DNA of 5,204 nt from an uncultured Mediterranea sp. (GTDB lineage: Bacteria; Bacteroidota; Bacteroidia; Bacteroidales; Bacteroidaceae), in contig CAMGAL010000171.1 of the NCBI GenBank assembly GCA_946007445.1, forward strand, positions 1 to 5,204, in the 5' to 3' direction. The position numbers and the translations under genes were made by a program. Within the stretch, counting starts at the first letter, position 1; each line of letters begins with the position of its first letter. The notes below the pieces were generated by a model, which was not told the DNA's origin, did not search any database, and saw only the letters and a list, made by a program, of their open reading frames with translations. Positions 1 through 5,204 of this stretch are shown piece after piece.

Positions 1-1620
1 GGTGGGGGGCTGGGTCCGGTTCTGGTGCGTGGTGGGGCGGTTGTGGAGGTCGCGTGGGGGGCCGTTGTAGTGCAGCTCGGCATTCAGACTGCCACCTGTG
101 GCACAGAGGTACACCTTGGCTTTGTGAGCCGTGTTGGGCACCACCTTGATCACTACGTCGTTGAAGTCGAAGTCGTCGGTCTGGCCCAGGTCTTCGTAGG
201 CAATGGTCCAGGCGGCCAGGTCGTTGACGGAAGGTATGACCTCCTCCTCCTCTGCACCTTGACCGAAGTCGTCGGGCAGACGGCCTTCCACCACATTCTG
301 CACATAGCTCTCCTTGGGTATCTCGGTGATGGTACCGTCGTTGTTGTAGTACTGCTTCCTATCGAGATCCATCACACCTGGCAGCAACACACCGGGCAGC
401 GAACCGCCATTACCGGCCGTGAGGGCAAAGGTCACGTCATTGCTGTCATAGTCGCCATTACCAGGAGTATCGTCAAGCCCCATGAAGGTGTGTCCATCGT
501 ACTTCTGGATAACACTGCGATATCTCCAGGTAGTATTCTGGTTGAGATCAGCACCCGAATAGCAAGTGCCGCTGGACGCTCTCAAATAGAAGCCCAACCG
601 GTAGCCTATGGGTACGTTGATCTGGAAGGTAAGGCCTCTGACGCCCTGAATACCATTCTGACCGTTATACTCTTTGTTGACCAGCAAAGTATTGAAGGCA
701 TTGTCATTCCGACGTGCAACAATGTCAGAGATGGCTTTATTGGCTACCAGCCCGTCACCATCTTTGTAGTCAAAATTGGTGTCCATCCAGTTGGGCATCC
801 CCATGCGTTGGTATTGCACCTTGGCGTAGCCGTCGATATAGTCATATGTGAGGACTTCGAGCAGGTCAATCTTCACAAGGTCGCTGAAATCACCGGAATT
901 CTTGTAGTAGTAATAGCCTAACACGCGTGAATCTTTGGTACCTGTACAACCATATATCAGGCTCAGGTAGAACGGACCGGTGGAGATCAGCTCATAATTG
1001 GTGATCTGGCCACGTTGATGGGGCTTTTCACCATTCGCTTCGGGCACCGCTTTGGCCAGATTGTCCCACACCCAACCGGGGAAGTTCGTATAGCCAAAGT
1101 GATGTCCTGCATAGTCACCAGCTGTGCTGTGGTTGCTCTCGCCACAAATGCTGGCATTAGGTTTCTGCACCGAGTTGCTGGCGGCCATATCGGCACGGGT
1201 AGTGGCGCTGCGGGTCAAGTCAATCTTGCCCTGCTGTTTCAGGGCGAGGGTGAGGTCCATCTTGCGGTACACCTTTTCGGCATCACCATAGTCGGCCTCG
1301 AAGGCGATGTGTTCGTCACTGTTTTGCGGAATGGCGAAGGTCAGCACGCCGCTGCCGTTCACCCTCTCACGGGCGTAGAGTGTGCGGGTCTCCTTGCCGA
1401 GGGTGTAGACACTGACCGTGGCTTCGCCCGATGTCTGCACGTTGGCTTGGATGACGGTACCCGTCACCCACGTTTGGTTCTTGTCAATCTTGCCGCCCAG
1501 CATGGCCTCAAAGTCTGCCTGATAGCGGTTTTCAAACAGGGAATTGTCGGGGGAATCCACACATCCCACCGTGCTCAGGGCAATGGCCAGTGCTGCCCCA
1601 AAAGTACATTTACTATTCAT
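1..1620 (-). CDS. LruC/DUF4114-like surface lipoprotein, N-terminal 540 codons (3' end outside window)
   Basis: The minus strand is open from ATG at 1620-1618 to the left edge with no stop, so the gene is partial. The first 20 residues form a signal peptide ending in STVGC, a tolerable but not ideal lipobox (Thr at -3), which suggests a lipoprotein. Residues about 27-50 contain the stretch FENRYQADF...GKIDKNQTW, which resembles the start of the mature part of Bacteroidota LruC-type proteins. Two acidic Asp/Asn motifs follow: GLDDTPGNGDYDSNDVTFAL at 381-400, and YEDLGQTDDFDFNDVVIKV at about 475-493. This D-x-D-x-N-D pattern is typical of LruC and DUF4114 domains and is thought to bind calcium. 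An acidic EEEE run lies just before the second motif. An in-frame ATG at 1644 would add eight residues but sits only about 10 bases past the likely transcription start, so 1620 is preferred. The function is unknown; cell-surface or adhesion roles are only suggested for the family. The last 20 codons seen (bases 1-60) read oddly. Confidence 0.87.
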   Translation of the reverse strand, partial: MNSKCTFGAALAIALSTVGCVDSPDNSLFENRYQADFEAMLGGKIDKNQTWVTGTVIQANVQTSGEATVSVYTLGKETRTLYARERVNGSGVLTFAIPQNSDEHIAFEADYGDAEKVYRKMDLTLALKQQGKIDLTRSATTRADMAASNSVQKPNASICGESNHSTAGDYAGHHFGYTNFPGWVWDNLAKAVPEANGEKPHQRGQITNYELISTGPFYLSLIYGCTGTKDSRVLGYYYYKNSGDFSDLVKIDLLEVLTYDYIDGYAKVQYQRMGMPNWMDTNFDYKDGDGLVANKAISDIVARRNDNAFNTLLVNKEYNGQNGIQGVRGLTFQINVPIGYRLGFYLRASSGTCYSGADLNQNTTWRYRSVIQKYDGHTFMGLDDTPGNGDYDSNDVTFALTAGNGGSLPGVLLPGVMDLDRKQYYNNDGTITEIPKESYVQNVVEGRLPDDFGQGAEEEEVIPSVNDLAAWTIAYEDLGQTDDFDFNDVVIKVVPNTAHKAKVYLCATGGSLNAELHYNGPPRDLHNRPTTHQNRTQPPT

Positions 1621-1658
1621 GTCGCATAGAAATTTAGTTATCATATCATTTCGTGACG

Positions 1659-1689
1659 CAAAGATAGACTATTTTTCTGGAACATTCAA
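1659..1689 (-). promoter_or_regulatory. Bacteroidota-type -33/-7 promoter for the LruC-like gene
   Basis: Read on the minus strand, TTG (1689-1687) is followed after exactly 20 bases by TATCTTTG (1666-1659), a perfect match to the Bacteroidota -7 consensus TAnnTTTG with a spacing in the usual range. Transcription would start near 1652-1655. That leaves an A/T-rich leader of about 33 bases before ATG 1620, and too short a leader for the alternative ATG at 1644. Confidence 0.7.
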
Positions 1690-1830
1690 TGCAAAACTTG
1701 TATTTTTTGTCATCTTATGCAGACATGCTTCTCCATGAGGATGAATCACACGCTTTCTCCCCTCTACCCAGGCCGATTGTATCACTCCGGATGGTGCACA
1801 CCCTCCTCGAATTTTCGGTCATTGCACATA

Positions 1831-1856
1831 AAAATCGGGCAATTCCCGTATTTTTT
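1831..1856. terminator. Short GC dyad with flanking A and T runs, possible bidirectional terminator or protein site
   Basis: CGGG (1836-1839) and CCCG (1845-1848) are separated by five bases. The dyad is preceded by an A run (1830-1834) and followed by a T run (1851-1856), so either strand would give a small hairpin followed by U residues. The stem is only 4 bp, with a 2x2 mismatch before the A/T pairs. No gene obviously needs terminating here, so a DNA-level role or chance is as likely. Confidence 0.25.
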
Positions 1857-1889
1857 CTTTTCTGCGAACAAACAACGGCACATTTTTTA

Positions 1890-1897
1890 TAAATTTG
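1890..1897 (+). promoter_or_regulatory. Possible -7 promoter element for the plus-strand lipoprotein gene
   Basis: TAAATTTG matches the Bacteroidota -7 consensus TAnnTTTG and lies 32 bases before ATG 1930, giving an expected leader of about 25 bases. No TTG is found at the usual 19-21 base spacing upstream, so the -33 element is missing or degenerate and the call is tentative. Confidence 0.45.
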
Positions 1898-1929
1898 CAT
1901 CAAAACAGCTCATTTAAATAAAATTATCT

Positions 1930-4008
1930 ATGAACAAAAAAACAAAGCAGGATTCCTTGACCAACGAGGAGCTGCCACTCCTGAGACCTATGAAGAACTA
2001 TGTAAACACCTTGATAGGTTGCGTGTTGCTCTTGCTCTGCGGCCTGACGTCTTGTAGCGATGACAACCCGGTCTATGCACCGGTCATTACGTTGGAAAGC
2101 AATGCCGTAAGCCTGAAAGGCGGTGGCGACACCTACACGCTGCACTACGAAGTGAGTGGTGCGCCCGGCGGCTTCTTGCTGCCCCAGGTGGCCGTCGATG
2201 CCTCGTGGTTGACCGTCACCGACCATTCCACTTTGGGCACCCTGACCCTGCAGGCCGAGACAGCCGCCTACAGTGTCGTCAGCCGCACGGCCACGCTGAC
2301 CCTCACCCTGCCCGAGTACCCCGACGTGAAGGCTGTCTGCACCCTGACGCAGACCAAGAACGAGGAGGCCTTCTACATCGACATAGAGAAACTGGGCGCT
2401 ACAGCCGTGATTTATAGCATCACTCCCGCTAACCCAGCGCAGTCAGAGCGCTATACCAGCTACTGCTTCAGCGAGGAGGAGATGGCCTCCTTGGAAGACA
2501 AGCCCGGTGCCTACATCAACGCCATGCAGCAGAAGCAGGTGGAGATGTCCGGCACTTACTTTAACCCGTTAGGCCCCAATATCGACTTATATTTCCGCTA
2601 CGACGACCAGTACGACCAGCGTGAGATGCGCCACCAGCTGGAGCCAGGCCATCGCTACTGTCTCATTGCGGTAGGTTTCAATGGCTCCGGCGAAAGGGAT
2701 AGCGACCGCAACTACTCCTACACGGACGAGCAGATGCAGTATGCCACGCCCGTGGTGAAGCGATGGTTCACCACACCTGCCACCGGTGAGTCGCAGCCCT
2801 CGGTCAGCTATCAGGTGGAGATGACGGTGCGCGGCGTGCTGGCCGATGCCCGGGTGACCCCCGACCGCAGCGATGTCTACTCCTATACCGTCAACCTGAG
2901 CCAGCTCGGCTACGACCGCCTGATGGCAGGAACGTTCCCAGGCGATACGCCCGAGCTGCTCTACTACTACGGCTGCAGCTACGACTACATCCTGGAGTAT
3001 ATGCAGCAGGGCAGCTTCACGGTGCAGAACGTGCAGTCACACCTCCAGGAGAACACCACCTACTACTATACCGTCCGTGCCTACGACGAGTGGTTCAACC
3101 CGCTGAGCGACTGGAACTTCACCTCCTACATGACGACCACGCCCCAGCCCACGGCCACCACCTTCGAGGTGGCGTTCAACTGGGATGACGCCTGCCGCTG
3201 CATCTATACCGTGACCCCCTCTGACAACGACCCCTACATCGCCCATCTCTTTGCGGCAGCTGAGGTAGAAGGCAAGAGCGATGCCGAACTGGCCGAGATG
3301 CTGAACCAGGCAGTCTATAAGTGGGAGACGCTTGAGGGTGTGAAGGAAGACAAGGAGTGGGCTGCCCCTGAGATGCCCTACGTCCTGCTGGTGGCCGGAG
3401 CGGCCGGCGACAACCGCACGGTGACCACGGCTGTGACCTCCATCCCTGTCACCATACCGCCCCTGCAGTGGTCTGAGCAGCCTTCGGGCACCATTGCCGA
3501 AGTCCTGAAGGCGGATGGCGATGCCTGTGCCGATGCCTTCGGGTGGGAGGGCTGCCGGGGCCTGGATGTCATCTGCTTCCGCTTCGACTGTTCGGAGGCT
3601 ACCGATGTGCTCTCTGCTTTCTTCTTCTATAAACGGGAATATGACGGGCTGTCGGCCATGCCCAATGGCGAGAGTTTCATTGCTTATGTCGCCCGTTCGG
3701 AGGGTGGCGGGTGGAATTATAAACATGCTTCCTACGCTATCTGGCAAGTGCCTCGGGGTCTGACAGACCTGGCTACCATGGCTGCCGTTCCTCTGGAGGA
3801 AAACGAAGCCCATCGCGATACTTACAAGGCCGGTCACGTCATGGCACGCGATGTCGATGTCGCCCGGATGGACTATTCTACCATCGACGATGTGAAGCGG
3901 CTGATGGGGGAGACGGCCACCCGTAGCCTCTTTGCCCCGCGCCCCTTCGCATCGGCACAAGGCATCAAGCGAATCTCTCGATCATGTTTTCTGTCTGACT
4001 CTCTATGA
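1930..4008 (+). CDS. Multi-domain lipoprotein: BACON-like domain plus Fn3-like modules
   Basis: Residues 21-42 (starting at ATG 1990) form a classic lipoprotein signal, MKNYVNTLIGCVLLLLCGLTSC, residues 21-40 being hydrophobic and the lipobox LTSC placing the lipidated Cys at 42, followed by SDDN. Residues about 50-142 look like a BACON-type domain: a Ser-Trp-Leu-Thr-Val core at 92-96, an Arg-Thr-Ala-Thr strand at 119-122 and a closing TLTQTK at 138-143. Three modules follow that begin with a similar strand pair ending in TP: 148-167 (YSITPANP), about 290-310 (ARVTPDRS) and 412-430 (YTVTPSDN), likely Fn3-like beta-sandwiches. A fourth region (about 512-660) is rich in aromatics and has no clear match. 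BACON domains are generally linked to carbohydrate or mucin binding, but no enzyme motif is seen. Two starts are possible. ATG 1930 adds 20 hydrophilic residues that look like a peptide-export leader; ATG 1990 gives a standard lipoprotein. I report the longer frame but favour 1990 for signal-peptide logic. The gene ends 72 bases before the next lipoprotein. Confidence 0.85.
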   Translation: MNKKTKQDSLTNEELPLLRPMKNYVNTLIGCVLLLLCGLTSCSDDNPVYAPVITLESNAVSLKGGGDTYTLHYEVSGAPGGFLLPQVAVDASWLTVTDHSTLGTLTLQAETAAYSVVSRTATLTLTLPEYPDVKAVCTLTQTKNEEAFYIDIEKLGATAVIYSITPANPAQSERYTSYCFSEEEMASLEDKPGAYINAMQQKQVEMSGTYFNPLGPNIDLYFRYDDQYDQREMRHQLEPGHRYCLIAVGFNGSGERDSDRNYSYTDEQMQYATPVVKRWFTTPATGESQPSVSYQVEMTVRGVLADARVTPDRSDVYSYTVNLSQLGYDRLMAGTFPGDTPELLYYYGCSYDYILEYMQQGSFTVQNVQSHLQENTTYYYTVRAYDEWFNPLSDWNFTSYMTTTPQPTATTFEVAFNWDDACRCIYTVTPSDNDPYIAHLFAAAEVEGKSDAELAEMLNQAVYKWETLEGVKEDKEWAAPEMPYVLLVAGAAGDNRTVTTAVTSIPVTIPPLQWSEQPSGTIAEVLKADGDACADAFGWEGCRGLDVICFRFDCSEATDVLSAFFFYKREYDGLSAMPNGESFIAYVARSEGGGWNYKHASYAIWQVPRGLTDLATMAAVPLEENEAHRDTYKAGHVMARDVDVARMDYSTIDDVKRLMGETATRSLFAPRPFASAQGIKRISRSCFLSDSL

Positions 4009-4080
4009 TGGGCCTCACGCCCAAAGCCTACTACCTTCAACATGCTACCAAACTATCTGTATAATTAAATAACAAAACGT

Positions 4081-4899
4081 ATGAAAAAGAATCTATTTTC
4101 TATCTGGGCACTCGTGGCAGGTCTCTGCTTGCTGACTGCCTGCAGCGATGACGATGACGAGAAGAACCTCCCCCAGGCACCGCTGAAACTTCAGAAGATT
4201 TCGGGAGATTGCATTGCAGGTGCTGGCTTGGGCACTGCTTCGGCAACCTTCACAGCCACCTACGACAAGCAGGGCCGGCTGCAGACGTTGCTGGCGCAGC
4301 GTGGCGGCAGTGAGAATGTCAATGCCTTGAACGACATCATTGATCTCCAACAGGGTGTAATGACCGACGTTACGACCGGCGAGGAAACGGGTATCATCAC
4401 CTTCGATGCCCAAGGACGCATAGAGAGTTTCAAGGTGTGGTTCGGAGAGGGTGCCAACCGCCGGCTCTGCACCGTCCGCTTGTTCGGTTACAACGAAGAG
4501 GGATACTTGGAGTCGAATGTCCTCTACGATACGGATACCGAGATGCCCGCCTACATCGTGAACTACGAGTATCAAAACGGTGCGATGAGCCAGATTTCCT
4601 ATGCCATGCTCAACAGGAAAGGCGAGTGGGACCAGACGACAGAGACGGTGGAGTACACGCAGATACCCAACCGCAATAACCTCTTCCTGCTCTCTACCAC
4701 CGAGGTTTGCTTCTACATGAATGCCGGCCTAATGGGTAAGTGCCCCCTGCCCTACCTGCCCGTGGTGGAGTCTGACGAGGCCAATCCCTACCAGCTGGAT
4801 GAGCAGGGCAATGTGAAGCGCCGTACCGTCATCTTTGGCACACCTAGCGATCCCTATTACCTTCGCTCGGAAGAGAACTTTGAGTATGTAAAACTTTAA
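4081..4899 (+). CDS. DUF4595-like lipoprotein with YD-type repeats
   Basis: The protein has 272 residues. A lipoprotein signal with Lys at positions 2-3 and a hydrophobic stretch ends in LTAC, with lipidation at Cys21 followed by SDDDDE; an acidic stretch after the Cys is common in exported Bacteroidota lipoproteins. The mature part is built of beta-strand-like repeats of the form aromatic-x3-G-x-hydrophobic: YDKQGRL (61-67), FDAQGRI (108-114), YNEEGYL (137-143), YQNGAM (164-169, shorter) and LDEQGNV (239-245). This spaced pattern fits Bacteroidota DUF4595-type proteins and is reminiscent of YD/RHS repeats. The family assignment is from pattern memory, not a search. No catalytic residues are evident. 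The start is unambiguous, with an A-rich leader (aataacaaaacgt) in place of a Shine-Dalgarno. It lies 72 bases after the previous lipoprotein and 21 bases before the small peptide gene, so the three are probably co-transcribed. Binding, sequestration or immunity towards the peptide is possible but unsupported. Confidence 0.85.
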   Translation: MKKNLFSIWALVAGLCLLTACSDDDDEKNLPQAPLKLQKISGDCIAGAGLGTASATFTATYDKQGRLQTLLAQRGGSENVNALNDIIDLQQGVMTDVTTGEETGIITFDAQGRIESFKVWFGEGANRRLCTVRLFGYNEEGYLESNVLYDTDTEMPAYIVNYEYQNGAMSQISYAMLNRKGEWDQTTETVEYTQIPNRNNLFLLSTTEVCFYMNAGLMGKCPLPYLPVVESDEANPYQLDEQGNVKRRTVIFGTPSDPYYLRSEENFEYVKL

Positions 4900-4970
4900 C
4901 CCATAAAAAAGAATGAAGTTATGAAAACTAATGAACAAAAACAACTGACCGAAAAGGAATTGGCCCAAGC
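4897..4970 (+). repeat. Direct repeat unit 1: peptide start region and leader
   Basis: This unit is paired with 5117-5190. The strongest part is 4909-4933 against 5132-5156, identical at 24 of 25 bases and covering the 12 bases before the start codon and the first codons MKTN. Weaker similarity extends upstream to a shared TAACCC (4897-4902 and 5117-5122) and downstream to a shared gcccaa (4963-4968 and 5185-5190). Confidence 0.8.
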
Positions 4971-5100
4971 TACCGGAGGAGGAAATGGTAGTGCGAAAAA
5001 CAATCAAGAGTATTGTTCATCCCTCACCACTGCCAAAGAGTGCCAATCGACTAAAGGAAGATGTGCGTGGCACGCGAAACATGAGAAGTGCCTCGGTTAA
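4921..5100 (+). CDS. Double-glycine leader peptide precursor with four-cysteine core (bacteriocin-like)
   Basis: This 59-residue gene runs from ATG 4921 to TAA 5098-5100. Residues 1-20, MKTNEQKQLTEKELAQATGG, have the form of a Gly-Gly leader: a charged N-terminus, the LTEKEL helix and a cleavage site after Gly20. Such leaders are normally removed by a C39 peptidase fused to an ABC exporter. The predicted core (21-59) has 39 residues beginning GNGSAKNN, with Cys at 32, 41, 48 and 57 spaced C-x8-C-x6-C-x8-C, and a Trp two residues after the third Cys. Six Lys/Arg against three Glu, plus two His, make it cationic. There is no hydrophobic signal peptide or membrane segment. The architecture fits a disulfide-bonded class II bacteriocin or signalling peptide; Cys-modifying maturation is an alternative. 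The gene begins 21 bases after the upstream lipoprotein with no promoter between, so it is probably in the same transcript. No transporter or immunity gene is visible. The sequence is lower in GC than its neighbours. Confidence 0.8.
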   Translation: MKTNEQKQLTEKELAQATGGGNGSAKNNQEYCSSLTTAKECQSTKGRCAWHAKHEKCLG

Positions 5101-5116
5101 GACGGCGCATGTGTAC

Positions 5117-5190
5117 TAACCCCTCAAAATAAAGAATTAAGTTATGAAAACTAATGCAAAAAAAAAAATGACCAATGAGGAATAGCCCAA
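5117..5190 (+). repeat. Direct repeat unit 2: copy of the peptide start region and leader
   Basis: Second unit of the direct repeat described for 4897-4970. The start codons of the two units are 223 bases apart. The copy includes the translation initiation region, so it is a duplicated gene start rather than only a coding motif. It is interrupted by a run of 11 A (5158-5168) and by a one-base deletion near 5184 relative to unit 1. Confidence 0.78.
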
Positions 5191-5204
5191 TGTTAATAAA
5201 CGAT
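5144..5204 (+). pseudogene. Degenerate second peptide precursor, leader remnant only (reaches window edge)
   Basis: ATG 5144 opens a frame reading MKTNAKKKMTNEE and then TAG at 5183-5185. This aligns with the first 13 residues of the intact peptide at 4921 (MKTNEQKQLTEKE), sharing MKTN, the K-rich part and the T-x-x-E core. The next bases are ta-gcccaa where the intact copy has ttggcccaa, so one base appears lost. Restoring it gives LAQC and then an immediate TAA, so the Gly-Gly site and core are still absent. Changing the length of the 11-A run by one base in either direction also meets an early stop, which argues against a simple phase switch. It could alternatively be a very short real ORF or an assembly error at the window end. 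The region right of 5204 is unseen. Confidence 0.6.

Larger units (their letters stand above)
1621..1929. other. Divergent intergenic region, no gene seen
   Basis: This stretch separates the start codons of two divergent lipoprotein genes. It is A/T-rich near both ends. Short open frames cross it in several registers, but none has a plausible start context, recognisable composition or domain, and they overlap the promoters. It holds the minus-strand promoter at 1659-1689, a possible plus-strand -7 element at 1890-1897, a short dyad around 1836-1848, and a small inverted repeat GGTG-CA-CACC at 1793-1802 that could be an operator half-site or chance. The about 200 bases between the two promoters are enough for a shared regulator site, but none can be named. 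Confidence 0.6.

Noticed and set aside
25..921. 298-codon plus-strand open frame, and another at 1015-1629
   Set aside because: Both lie antisense to the continuous minus-strand lipoprotein frame. Their Val/Gly/His-rich translations have no domain or signal, whereas the opposite strand shows a signal peptide and LruC-like motifs.
1689..1917. Several 60-70 codon open frames in the intergenic region on both strands
   Set aside because: They overlap the promoter elements, have Phe/Ser/His-rich translations without motif, and have no suitable start context.
3037..3960. 307-codon minus-strand open frame
   Set aside because: It is antisense to the 692-codon lipoprotein. Its Gly/His/Arg-rich translation is typical of a shadow of GC-rich coding sequence.
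4011..4025. TGGGC-CTCAC-GCCCA hairpin after the 692-codon gene
   Set aside because: The stem is 5 bp with no T run after it, so it is too weak to call a terminator. The next gene is probably read through.
5158..5168. Run of 11 A as a phase-variation switch for the second peptide copy
   Set aside because: Adding or removing one A brings in a TGA within a few codons, so no slippage state opens a longer product in the visible sequence.
1..5204. CRISPR array, tRNA, rRNA or insertion sequence
   Set aside because: No regularly spaced repeats, tRNA-like cloverleaf, rRNA signature, transposase frame or terminal inverted repeats were seen.

Overview
The window looks like chromosomal or accessory DNA of a member of the Bacteroidota, probably order Bacteroidales. 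Three lines of evidence point there. Three large secreted proteins carry Bacteroidota-style lipoprotein signals, two of them a Cys followed by Ser/Asp-rich residues (CSDDN, CSDDDD). A promoter of the Bacteroidota -33/-7 type (TTG-N20-TAnnTTTG) lies in front of the minus-strand gene. Starts have A/T-rich leaders without Shine-Dalgarno sequences. Genus and species cannot be told from the sequence alone.

Layout. Bases 1-1620 hold, on the minus strand, the first 540 codons of a large lipoprotein of the LruC/DUF4114-like kind; it runs off the left edge. Bases 1621-1929 are an A/T-rich divergent intergenic region with a good minus-strand promoter, a weaker plus-strand -7 element and a small dyad. 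To the right, all on the plus strand and closely spaced, come a 692-codon multi-domain lipoprotein (BACON-like domain followed by Fn3-like modules), a 272-codon lipoprotein with YD-like repeats (DUF4595-like), a 59-codon double-glycine-leader peptide with four cysteines (4921-5100), and a broken second copy of that peptide's leader (from 5144 to the window edge).

The most interesting item is the small peptide gene at 4921-5100. It has a 20-residue leader ending in ATGG and a 39-residue, cationic, four-cysteine core (C-x8-C-x6-C-x8-C), which is the architecture of a class II bacteriocin or other exported, Gly-Gly-cleaved peptide. A truncated duplicate of its leader and translation start follows 223 bases later. 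A leader-like N-terminal extension is also fused in frame ahead of the signal peptide of the 692-codon lipoprotein. The window may therefore be the edge of a peptide export or peptide toxin locus. No C39-peptidase ABC transporter, immunity protein or modifying enzyme is visible here, so that reading is inference; such genes would be expected to the right of base 5204.
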